From the IMG/VR virus record IMGVR_UViG_3300017739_000122, positions 1-23,052 of that record: a stretch of DNA of 23,052 nt, one strand, 5' to 3'. The DNA comes from a virus. The position numbers were made by a program, and so were the translations under genes. Of this stretch, positions 8,549 to 13,154 are shown in pieces. Position 1 is the first letter of the stretch, and the number at the start of each line of letters is the position of its first letter. Under the pieces are notes generated by a model, which was not told where the DNA came from, did no database searches, and saw only the letters and a list, made by a program, of their open reading frames with translations.

Positions 8549-8555
8549 TTGTCAA
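8527..8555 (-). promoter_or_regulatory. Sigma70-type promoter for the 51-aa gene
   Basis: Reading leftward, TTGACA (8555-8550), a 17-base spacer and TAAAAT (8532-8527), followed at once by CCCATA. The consensus -35 and optimal spacing make it a convincing host-polymerase promoter. Confidence 0.75.
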
Positions 8556-8559
8556 CCCT

Positions 8560-9108
8560 TTATTGTTTAAAGTTTGGAAGTGCCTGTAAATCTTGGTTCC
8601 ACCTTAAACCAATCTTTTGAGATACCTTATCAAGTGCGATTGCAAGTGCATCAGGCGTTCCACTTTCCATAACAACATCTTTAGCTTTTTGTTTAAGCTC
8701 TTTAAGTTGTTTTAGTTTAGCGCCTTCAGGTCTCTTCTCAATCTCACGTTGTGCAAGATCAGACGCCCACTCTCGCAGTTGATCTTGACAATCAGACAGA
8801 GTTATTTCACGTATGCTTCTATTATATTCTCTAAAATTATAATTAAGCTCCGCGTCTTTTGGTTTTTTCTTATTAAAAAAAGTTAATGCGGTTGCTTGCG
8901 CCTCTGCTAACTTTTTTTCTGCCTCGGCAAACTTACTGATAATTGTATCTGCGCCAATCTTTTTAGATAGCTTTGATACAGCTTTGTCAGTTGCTTCAGT
9001 CTTAAATTGTTTGACCAATAATTCTTGATCTTTAATCATTGGTTCAAACTGCCTATCAACCTTCTCTTTAAAATGCTCTAGTTGATACTTGGTCATTGTT
9101 TTACTCAT
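8560..9108 (-). CDS. Coiled-coil protein, unknown function
   Basis: A 182-aa soluble protein, mostly helical and highly charged, beginning MSKTMTKYQLEHFKEKVD and ending WNQDLQALPNFKQ. Heptad-like stretches occur at about 35-75 and 130-150, and the middle has the word CQDQLREWASDLAQREIE. I recall similar proteins in marine phages but know no function. It has its own promoter (9136-9163) and an AAAGGA ribosome binding site six bases before the ATG, and lies just upstream of the promoter for the 51-aa gene. The regulatory logic matches the neighbouring TATGGGA-bearing promoters, so it is probably expressed at the same stage. Confidence 0.75.
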   Translation of the reverse strand: MSKTMTKYQLEHFKEKVDRQFEPMIKDQELLVKQFKTEATDKAVSKLSKKIGADTIISKFAEAEKKLAEAQATALTFFNKKKPKDAELNYNFREYNRSIREITLSDCQDQLREWASDLAQREIEKRPEGAKLKQLKELKQKAKDVVMESGTPDALAIALDKVSQKIGLRWNQDLQALPNFKQ

Positions 9109-9127
9109 TTGTTATCCTTTCTTTTAT

Positions 9128-9163
9128 TATGGGATTTTATAACACAATAGAAATATAAGTCAA
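9128..9163 (-). promoter_or_regulatory. Promoter with TATGGGA motif for the 182-aa gene
   Basis: Reading leftward, TTGACT (9163-9158), 16 bases, TATAAA (9141-9136), then ATCCCATA. The TATGGGA word (9128-9134 on the + strand) sits just downstream of the -10, as it does at the 51-aa gene and at the 16.07 kb promoter. There is no second palindrome arm here. Confidence 0.65.
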
Positions 9164-9185
9164 TCTTTATTTTTATTTATTTTAG

Positions 9186-9212
9186 GGGAGGGTGGGCCCA
9201 CGGCCCACAAGC
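9186..9212 (+). repeat. 27-bp G-rich element, copy 3
   Basis: Fits GGGNGGGTGGGCCC, eight bases, CRAGC, here ending in CAAGC. It contains a hairpin TGGGCC-CAC-GGCCCA (9193-9207). It lies in the divergent gap between the 182-aa gene and the rightward pair, 29 bp before the -35 box of the rightward promoter. Confidence 0.8.
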
Positions 9213-9240
9213 ATAGGTTGAATAAAAATTAATTATTTAT

Positions 9241-9270
9241 TTGACAAGATATGGGATATTATGCTATTAA
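9241..9270 (+). promoter_or_regulatory. Promoter with TATGGGA motif for the 9291-9630 gene pair
   Basis: TTGACA (9241-9246), 18 bases, TATTAA (9265-9270), then AAGAAAGGA and the ATG at 9291. The spacer contains ATATGGGATATTATG (9249-9263), a 15-base word found again, identical, at 9914-9928. Confidence 0.65.
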
Positions 9271-9290
9271 TAATTTAAGAAAGGATAAAT

Positions 9291-9443
9291 ATGGAAAATA
9301 TAATAACAAAAGAAAAAATAGAACAGCTAGAAAGGTTTAAGGGCCTTATTCAAATAATGGATAAGATGTCAAACAATATGCAATTACTAGCTAATAGAAT
9401 AGTTACACTAGAGCAGGAAGTGAAGAGGTTAAAAGATGAGTAA
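9291..9443 (+). CDS. Short coiled-coil protein, unknown function
   Basis: A 50-aa frame with ribosome binding site AAAGGA six bases before the ATG, and a promoter 20 bp upstream. The product is a single amphipathic helix with Leu/Ile heptads (IEQLERFKGLIQIMDKMS, then LANRIVTLEQEVKRLKDE), so a dimerising coiled coil or leucine-zipper-like partner protein is likely. The stop overlaps the next gene's start by eight bases, indicating coupled translation. No domain is recognised. Confidence 0.7.
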   Translation: MENIITKEKIEQLERFKGLIQIMDKMSNNMQLLANRIVTLEQEVKRLKDE

Positions 9444-9630
9444 TCCTCAAATTGATAGCTTTGAAATAGGTTTATTCGAGCAATACCTCGAGGACCTAGA
9501 AACAAAATATTTTCAGGGTGTCATTACGTGGGGTCCTGATAAAGGTGAGCCATACTATTCCAAGACACAAAGTGAAATGGAAACAGAGGCAGAAAAAAAA
9601 GTAAAAGAATTTATGGATCGCAATTCATAA
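9436..9630 (+). CDS. Small acidic protein, unknown function
   Basis: A 64-aa acidic protein (FEQYLEDLETKYFQGVITWG, then KVKEFMDRNS) encoded in overlap with the coiled-coil gene before it. It has no membrane segment, Cys motif or known domain. The stop is followed within ten bases by the structured region starting at 9639, so it is the last gene of this small rightward unit. It may act with the preceding coiled-coil protein; this is inferred from coupling only. Confidence 0.65.
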   Translation: MSNPQIDSFEIGLFEQYLEDLETKYFQGVITWGPDKGEPYYSKTQSEMETEAEKKVKEFMDRNS

Positions 9631-9638
9631 AAGATCTT

Positions 9639-9855
9639 GCGCCCTTCGGGGCGCCTGATCCCTGGACAGAGCAACGTCAGACTAGGGCTAGCCTAAGTCG
9701 TATGAGCACGCAAGTCTCGACAACGTTGGTTTCGAACCTTAATGGTCTGTCCTGGGATCAGCTTACTACCGTACACCGGTCCGGACGACGAGAAGGAAGA
9801 CTCCGGACTGCTGGTCTAATTTATCCTTGAACCGGTGCGCGGGCGCAAGCCCGCG
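9639..9855 (+). ncRNA. Candidate structured RNA (unknown class)
   Basis: A GC-rich stretch with no gene but dense nested complementarity. In order: GCGCCC-UUCG-GGGCGC (9639-9654, UUCG tetraloop); a long closing helix GATCCC/GGGATC plus GGACAGA/TCTGTCC with one T-T mismatch (9657-9670 with 9746-9759); inside it CAACGT/ACGTTG (9672-9677 with 9723-9728), a hairpin GAC-TAGG/CCTA-(A)-GTC (9680-9699), a weak GAG/CTC hairpin (9704-9718) and GGTT-TCG-AACC (9728-9738). Then comes a second domain with CACCGG/CCGGTG (9774-9779 with 9832-9837) enclosing TCCGGA/TCCGGA (9780-9785 with 9802-9807), and a perfect CGCGGGC-GCAA-GCCCGCG hairpin (9838-9855, GNRA tetraloop). UUCG and GNRA loops on the + strand argue for a folded RNA rather than chance palindromes. 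It matches no class I know. It could be a phage ncRNA or a leader controlling the GP88-like gene. Confidence 0.6.
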
Positions 9856-9862
9856 AGCGGGG

Positions 9863-9889
9863 GGGAGGGTGGGCCCGGAGGGCCCAAGC
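9863..9889 (+). repeat. 27-bp G-rich element, copy 4
   Basis: Fits GGGNGGGTGGGCCC, eight bases, CRAGC, here ending in CAAGC and extended upstream to seven Gs. It contains a perfect 7-bp hairpin TGGGCCC-gga-GGGCCCA (9870-9886). The final CAAGC directly abuts the -35 box TTGACA of the GP88-like gene. Confidence 0.8.
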
Positions 9890-9918
9890 TTGACAAGTAG
9901 AATTAAAAATGTTATATG
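9890..9918 (+). promoter_or_regulatory. Promoter of the GP88-like gene
   Basis: TTGACA (9890-9895), 17 bases, TATATG (9913-9918). The start codon follows at 9926, so transcription would begin at or just before the ATG. The -10 overlaps ATATGGGATATTATG (9914-9928), which also includes the ATG itself. Confidence 0.65.
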
Positions 9919-9925
9919 GGATATT

Positions 9926-10531
9926 ATGAGAATTGAGAAAGCAAAAGAAATTACAGGATCATTAAGCAAGCCGAGCAAGATGCCGGGCCACGCGTATGGT
10001 TTACCAGCTAAAGAATGCAAGACCGGGGGCAAGCTTCAAAATGTTAAGGGCTCGACGTGTTACGGCTGTTATGCTTTAAAAGGTTGTTACGTTTTCAAAG
10101 TTGTACAAGCTGCACAATATAAAAGATTAAAAGCAATACGCCATCCATTATGGGTCAAAGCGATGGCGATGCAAATCAACAGTAAGAAAACAAAATTTTT
10201 TAGATGGCACGATTCCGGAGATGTGCAAGATCTTAAACACTTAGCAAAAATTTTTGAAGTTGCTAGACGCTCCCCGGATGTTAATCACTGGTTACCGACT
10301 CGAGAAGCTTGGACGGTTAAGTATCAGGACAGAGCGCCAGCAAATCTAAAATTAATTTTTTCTATGCCGATGGTCAATCAGGAAGCGGCGGGCAAGTTTA
10401 AATATACCAGCACCGTGGTGACTGATCCTAAAAAAGCAACCTGCCCGGCCCCGAACCAAGACAATGAATGCAAGGACTGTCGAGCGTGTTGGGATAAGAA
10501 AATTAAAAACGTTGCCTATCTGGCCCACTAG
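9926..10531 (+). CDS. GP88-like phage protein with two cysteine clusters
   Basis: I chose ATG 9926 because conserved sequence begins there and a promoter overlaps the longer frame, which opens at 9827 inside the structured, G-rich region. The 201-aa product has the layout I recall for the phage GP88 family: LSKPSKMPGHAYGLPAKECK near the N-terminus, a first Cys cluster (C31, C45, C48, C54 in CYGCYALKGCY), RWHDSGD (93-99), WLPTREAW (122-129) and a C-terminal Cys cluster (C173, C182, C185, C188 in CKDCRACW). Eight Cys in two groups suggest metal or iron-sulfur binding, and H95/D96/D99 could be catalytic. The biochemical role of the family is not known to me. Base composition is more GC-rich than flanking genes. 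It lies between two copies of the 27-bp element. Confidence 0.75.
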   Translation: MRIEKAKEITGSLSKPSKMPGHAYGLPAKECKTGGKLQNVKGSTCYGCYALKGCYVFKVVQAAQYKRLKAIRHPLWVKAMAMQINSKKTKFFRWHDSGDVQDLKHLAKIFEVARRSPDVNHWLPTREAWTVKYQDRAPANLKLIFSMPMVNQEAAGKFKYTSTVVTDPKKATCPAPNQDNECKDCRACWDKKIKNVAYLAH

Positions 10532-10537
10532 TTTAGA

Positions 10538-10711
10538 ATGATTCTAATGTGGCATCATCCAAAATATTACAAAGAGCTCAAGCGGATCGCGAAGGAAGAA
10601 GCGGACAAGCGAGCAAGCGAGCAAGCGCGCAGGCGGGCGGGTGGGCCCGAGGATCGCAAGCGAACGAGCAGCGATCAAGCGTCCGGGGAGCGAGCAAGCA
10701 AGCAGCGTTGA
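10538..10711 (+). CDS. Small Arg/Lys/Ala-rich protein overlapping a repeat region
   Basis: A 57-aa frame six bases after the GP88-like stop, with in-frame ATGs at 10538 and 10547. It starts with a protein-like segment, MWHHPKYYKELKRIAKEEAD, then becomes Arg/Ala/Ser-rich where it crosses the AGCGAGCA repeats and copy 5 of the G-rich element. No Shine-Dalgarno site is visible, but coupling to the preceding gene is possible. Its last 37 bases overlap the convergent VRR-NUC gene. The first 20 residues look genuine; the rest may be non-coding DNA read through. A different forward frame over the same bases (10549-10794) looks less protein-like. Confidence 0.45.
   Translation: MILMWHHPKYYKELKRIAKEEADKRASEQARRRAGGPEDRKRTSSDQASGERASKQR
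10608..10699 (+). repeat. GC-rich short-repeat tract (AGCGAGCAAGC)
   Basis: AGCGAGCAAGC occurs at 10608-10618, overlapping at 10616-10626 (an 8-bp tandem AGCGAGCA), and again at 10689-10699. An inverted pair GATCGC/GCGATC lies at 10652-10657 and 10671-10676. The CAAGC core is the same word as the tail of the 27-bp element, and copy 5 of that element lies inside this tract. Confidence 0.55.
10635..10661 (+). repeat. 27-bp G-rich element, copy 5
   Basis: Fits GGGNGGGTGGGCCC, eight bases, CRAGC, here ending in CAAGC. Unlike the others it falls within a possible reading frame (10538-10711) and is not directly followed by a TTGACA box. Confidence 0.75.
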
Positions 10712-11052
10712 ATGTGGTCCCAATCATTGATTGCGAGGGAAGGTGTTTCGCGGTGATCAAGCAGAAGACCGGGGATCGAGCTAGACTCGTATAATTTTAC
10801 AAGCTTAAGGGAAGGCTGGTTAACAAGGATAAAGTTACGTTTTTTTCTAGTTAAGTGAAACAATTTTTGATGTGGACTGAACGATATTTTAGGTGACCGA
10901 ATCACCTTAAGCTCAACCATAAAGAATCCACAAGAATCGTGGTATCCCAACAAATCTGGAACACCAAAGGATGCCCAAGACTCCAGTCTGGTCCACTGAA
11001 TTAGGGGTGTTTTCTTCTTAACTAATTGCCAAAATTTGCTCTCTTGTTTCAC
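10675..11052 (-). CDS. VRR-NUC / Holliday-resolvase-like PD-(D/E)XK nuclease
   Basis: A 125-aa protein starting at GTG (11052); an in-frame stop lies five codons upstream and no ATG is available. The active-site pattern is clear: GVPDLLGY (D33), FFMVELKV (E47, K49) and SPHQKLFH (Q62), the D...ExK...HQ order of the VRR-NUC and related phage nuclease families. The domain is the minimal size for stand-alone phage versions, which act on branched or flapped DNA in recombination and replication. It is convergent with the 57-aa frame and divergent from terS. The gap between it and terS carries two back-to-back promoters and AAAACGTAA repeats. Its -10 box lies only about ten bases from the GTG. Confidence 0.8.
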   Translation of the reverse strand: MKQESKFWQLVKKKTPLIQWTRLESWASFGVPDLLGYHDSCGFFMVELKVIRSPKISFSPHQKLFHLTRKKRNFILVNQPSLKLVKLYESSSIPGLLLDHRETPSLAINDWDHIQRCLLARSPDA

Positions 11053-11061
11053 CGCAAGTTT

Positions 11062-11090
11062 ATACTATATATGTAATAAAACGTAAGCAA
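11062..11090 (-). promoter_or_regulatory. Promoter for the VRR-NUC gene
   Basis: Reading leftward, TTGCTT (11090-11085), 17 bases, TAGTAT (11067-11062), with the GTG at 11052. The -35 box overlaps or abuts the two AAAACGTAAG repeats. Confidence 0.45.
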
Positions 11091-11142
11091 AAAACGTAAG
11101 TTATTTTGCTAAATAACCATTTATTTGATATAAAAACGTAAT
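11078..11142 (+). repeat. AAAACGTAA direct repeats between divergent genes
   Basis: AAAACGTAAG at 11078-11087 and 11091-11100, and AAAACGTAAT at 11133-11142, directly before terS. The same decamer AAAACGTAAG occurs at 12396-12405 beside the TGTGCCA cluster. The placement in a divergent promoter region fits binding sites for a regulator. Confidence 0.6.
11106..11134 (+). promoter_or_regulatory. Promoter of terS
   Basis: TTGCTA (11106-11111), 17 bases, TATAAA (11129-11134). The ATG is at 11144, so the leader would be only about 2-3 bases. No Shine-Dalgarno site is present. Confidence 0.55.
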
Positions 11143-11143
11143 T

Positions 11144-11674
11144 ATGCAGACAATAACACCTCGAAAAAAGGGAAGACCACCAGCTCTCACACAAAAACAG
11201 AAGAGATTTGCTGAATTATATGTATGGGACCGGGGTAAAAAGAGTCTAAGTCAGTGTGCATTTGAAGCTGGGTACAAGAACAGACCATCTGAAACGGCAT
11301 CTGATTTAAGAAATCCAAGAAAGTACCCGCTAGTTTGTGAACACATAAGAAAGCTAGAGAAAGAACAAGAGAACAGATTTAGAATAAACAAATCAATTCA
11401 TATGCAAGACTTAGGACATATTAAGAATGAATCTATGAAGCAACCCACTACTCTGTCTGTGGCTCAAAGGGCTGAGGAAAACAGAGGTAAAGTAATGGGC
11501 TACTATAAAAACGAAAACATCAATACTAACGTCAATGTAAATGTAGACTCTATGACTAGAGAAGATCTAATCAAAGAATTTGATAAATTTTACAGTGATA
11601 GAATGAAAGATGTTACGCCTGATAAATCAAAACTAAAAGCATCAGAAGTAAAACAAGACCCTGAATCCGATTAG
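11144..11674 (+). CDS. terS: Terminase small subunit
   Basis: A 176-aa protein. Residues 6-75 match the Terminase_2 type small-subunit pattern: a basic RKKGRPP tail, then LTQKQKRFAELYVWDRG, AFEAGYKNRPSETASDLRNP and PLVCEHIRKLEKE, i.e. a helix-turn-helix DNA-binding region of the kind that selects phage DNA for packaging. Residues 80-130 are helical and include AQRAEENRGKVMGYY. The C-terminal part has MTREDLIKEFDKFYSDRM and a charged tail. It forms a ring that loads TerL on the packaging site. It is alone on the + strand, with its own promoter overlapping AAAACGTAA repeats, and terL is more than 3 kb away on the opposite strand. A terminator-like hairpin follows. Confidence 0.85.
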   Translation: MQTITPRKKGRPPALTQKQKRFAELYVWDRGKKSLSQCAFEAGYKNRPSETASDLRNPRKYPLVCEHIRKLEKEQENRFRINKSIHMQDLGHIKNESMKQPTTLSVAQRAEENRGKVMGYYKNENINTNVNVNVDSMTREDLIKEFDKFYSDRMKDVTPDKSKLKASEVKQDPESD

Positions 11675-11829
11675 TCATTTCGTTTGCTCGGCAATACCAT
11701 TCGTGTATTTTGTTTGCCGATCTTTTTATTATTTCCATATAATACTCCTTGTGAGTTTGGACCCTTCCTCGGGGGAAGTTGGCTCCATTTTACGTTAGGC
11801 ATATTCTTAGTCAAGGTTTTATTTTTCAT
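11671..11829 (-). CDS. Small conserved-type phage protein with PPRKGPNSQG motif
   Basis: A 52-aa basic protein whose core KWSQLPPRKGPNSQGV resembles a short motif I recall in many small marine-phage proteins; the function is unknown. It starts at ATG 11829, overlapping the end of the preceding 26-aa gene by 11 bases. Its stop overlaps the terS stop in a tail-to-tail arrangement by four bases. The terS terminator hairpin lies inside its C-terminal codons. It is the last gene of the leftward operon. Confidence 0.65.
   Translation of the reverse strand: MKNKTLTKNMPNVKWSQLPPRKGPNSQGVLYGNNKKIGKQNTRMVLPSKRND
11689..11727 (+). terminator. Rho-independent-like terminator of terS
   Basis: The stem CGGCAA/TTGCCG (11689-11694 with 11714-11719), with an inner helix that can extend through TAC/GTA, is followed by ATCTTTTTATTATTT. 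It starts 15 bases after the terS stop. The interrupted stem makes it imperfect. Confidence 0.5.
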
Positions 11830-11899
11830 AGTTCCACATCAATAATAGCAGAGTAATAAACCCATAGATAGCTAAAACAATACTAATAGATAAAAACAT
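11819..11899 (-). CDS. 26-aa single-helix membrane micropeptide
   Basis: An ATG-started 26-codon frame encoding almost only hydrophobic residues (LSISIVLAIYGFITLLLLMW) and ending NYEK. That is one membrane helix with a short tail. It fills the gap between the 96-aa and 52-aa genes with a five-base spacing upstream and an 11-base overlap downstream. Its size makes it uncertain. If expressed it would insert in the inner membrane, as small phage exclusion or lysis-modulating peptides do; that role is speculation. Confidence 0.45.
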   Translation of the reverse strand: MFLSISIVLAIYGFITLLLLMWNYEK

Positions 11900-11904
11900 T
11901 ATCG

Positions 11905-12195
11905 TTATCTTTCGTTAATTTTTTCCATTTTAATTATACACCCAACAGGAAATACATTTCTATCACTAAATAATTCATCATTCTCTTCGTAAGATGCAAA
12001 CGTCCAGATATATTTTCTGTTCTTATCAAATACGTAAGCGTGAGTTATCATTGTAGATGGTATCAAACTATATGAATCAAAGTGTGTAGCGTGCCCAGAA
12101 TCGCCCGTTGGATCGATCCAGGTAATTTTATAATAGTAATACCTCTTCTTGTTAATAACAACAGATTTGTATTTTGATTTTTTAGGACGTCTCAT
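11905..12195 (-). CDS. Conserved-type small marine-phage protein, unknown function
   Basis: A 96-aa protein with a basic N-terminus (RRPKKSKYKS) and then a beta-rich body containing YYKITWIDPTGDSGHATHFDS, MITHAYVFDKNRKYIWTFASY and FSDRNVFPVGCIIKME. The pattern of alternating aromatic and polar residues suggests a small beta-barrel. I recall the words GDSGHAT and DRNVFP from marine-phage proteins without assigned function. It lies downstream of the TGTGCCA cluster, so that cluster is well placed to control it and the two genes after it. Confidence 0.7.
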   Translation of the reverse strand: MRRPKKSKYKSVVINKKRYYYYKITWIDPTGDSGHATHFDSYSLIPSTMITHAYVFDKNRKYIWTFASYEENDELFSDRNVFPVGCIIKMEKINER

Positions 12196-12278
12196 ATTGT
12201 ATCTTATAATGTATAGTAGAATATTTAGGCAAAAAAGTTTTCAAAAAAACAAAAAGGGTCGCGCACGCAGAGTACATC

Positions 12279-12510
12279 TGTGCCAAGCCATAATTGCAAA
12301 AAAGCCAGTGTTTACACCATTTGTGCCAGGGTGTGCCAAGAGAAATTGATGTCGTGGCACAGCTATTCGTCAATAATACCAACGATAATAGCTCAAAAAC
12401 GTAAGTGTGCCACCTGTGCCACCAGTTTTTTTTGATGACTGAAAAAAAAATTTGCCCTAGAATTCCACTATGCATTGGCACACTACCTCGATTTGGGCAC
12501 ATTTGTGCCA
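12279..12510. repeat. TGTGCCA site cluster in a 378-bp intergenic gap
   Basis: The gap 12196-12573 has no credible gene. It contains eight exact copies of TGTGCCA or its complement: forward at 12279, 12322, 12332, 12406, 12415 and 12504; reverse at 12355 and 12476. A near-match GGGCACA at 12495 makes an inverted pair with the site at 12504. Spacings of 10 and 9 bp within pairs place sites on one DNA face. One site directly follows an AAAACGTAAG decamer (12396-12405). Just after the deformylase stop an inverted repeat GCCCTAC/GTAGGGC (12536-12542 with 12558-12564) could be a hairpin but lacks a T-run. Iterons of a replication origin or a multi-site operator are the two best readings. Confidence 0.7.
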
Positions 12511-12573
12511 TTTTTTATAATCTTTTTGGTTCCTGGCCCTACAATGTCAAATTTTGCGTAGGGCAACCAGTCT

Positions 12574-13137
12574 TTACGGATTAGATTTAACTCTAAAATC
12601 AGTGTCGACCATTGTTTGGGCGTTATGTTTGTCCCTATTATACTCACCTTTTTCATAATCTATACACAATTTACCCTCTAGGTGGTCCATTTCGTGTTGA
12701 ATACATCTGGCCTCTAGATTGTAAAATGTTTTTGTATGTTCTTCTCCTTCCTCATCTTTGTAGTTTAGAGTGATTCTAATATGTCTTTTGACTTCACCCT
12801 GCTTGCCGGGTGCAGATAAACACCCTTCAAAGTCTGTAATTGTTTCCTCACTATTTTTTACTATCGTGGGATTTATAAATACTTGTGGCTTGCCTTGGTA
12901 TCTTGTGCAATCCATCGTAAACATACGCACATCATACCCAACTTGAACAGCAGCCAAACCTATGCCATTGTGTTGGTACATAGCCCTAGTCATCCAGGTG
13001 ATAAGTCTTTTGGTTTTATCATCTAGTGGAAAAGCTACGTCTTTACTCACTTTTCTTAAAAATACGTCAGGATATTTGACCAATTCTATACTAACCAAGG
13101 TGCCTCCCAGTCTCCCGGTTGGCACCTCGTTGCGCAT
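12574..13137 (-). CDS. def: Peptide deformylase
   Basis: The three deformylase motifs are present and in order: GIGLAAVQVG (58-67), EGCLSAPG (104-111, metal ligand C106) and QHEMDHLEG (147-155, ligands H148 and H152, catalytic E149). The enzyme removes the formyl group from new N-terminal methionines. Phage copies are known auxiliary genes in marine phages and may favour synthesis of phage or host proteins during infection. The ATG at 13137 has no ribosome binding site. A TTG at 13098, five bases after GGGAGG, would give a 174-aa protein starting (M)VSIELVKYPD, a more typical deformylase N-terminus, so that start may be the real one. A 7-bp inverted repeat (13098-13104 with 13121-13127) would bury that ribosome binding site. 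The gene heads directly into the TGTGCCA gap. Confidence 0.92.
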   Translation of the reverse strand: MRNEVPTGRLGGTLVSIELVKYPDVFLRKVSKDVAFPLDDKTKRLITWMTRAMYQHNGIGLAAVQVGYDVRMFTMDCTRYQGKPQVFINPTIVKNSEETITDFEGCLSAPGKQGEVKRHIRITLNYKDEEGEEHTKTFYNLEARCIQHEMDHLEGKLCIDYEKGEYNRDKHNAQTMVDTDFRVKSNP

Positions 13138-13154
13138 TATCCATTATGGATTCG

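Noticed and set aside
9657-9759. tRNA, tmRNA or group I intron in the structured RNA
   Set aside because: A GGTTTCGAACC word recalls a T-arm and TCAGACTA recalls a group I intron strand, but the other required elements (cloverleaf, tag frame, AAGATATAGTC-like strand) are missing.
9790-9810. RNase P-like word GAAGGAAGACTCCGGAC
   Set aside because: Only partly like the conserved GAGGAAAGTCC strand, and it is explained by the local TCCGGA hairpin.
9827-9925. N-terminal extension of the GP88-like frame to an upstream ATG at 9827
   Set aside because: It would code through the GNRA hairpin, G-rich element and promoter; the recognisable protein starts at ATG 9926.
9766-10032. Leftward frame under the structured RNA and gp88 start
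   Set aside because: Antisense shadow of a conserved gene and of an RNA-like region; no ribosome binding site.
10549-10794. Rightward 81-codon frame over the AGCGAGCA repeats
   Set aside because: Low-complexity Ala/Ser/Arg/Gly sequence created by the repeats; the overlapping frame 10538-10711 has a more protein-like start. A leftward frame over the same region is likewise repeat-driven.
12182-12511. Leftward 109-codon frame across the iteron gap
   Set aside because: Its sequence is dominated by Trp-His words produced by the TGTGCCA sites, it overlaps the start of the 96-aa gene, has no ribosome binding site and looks unlike a protein.
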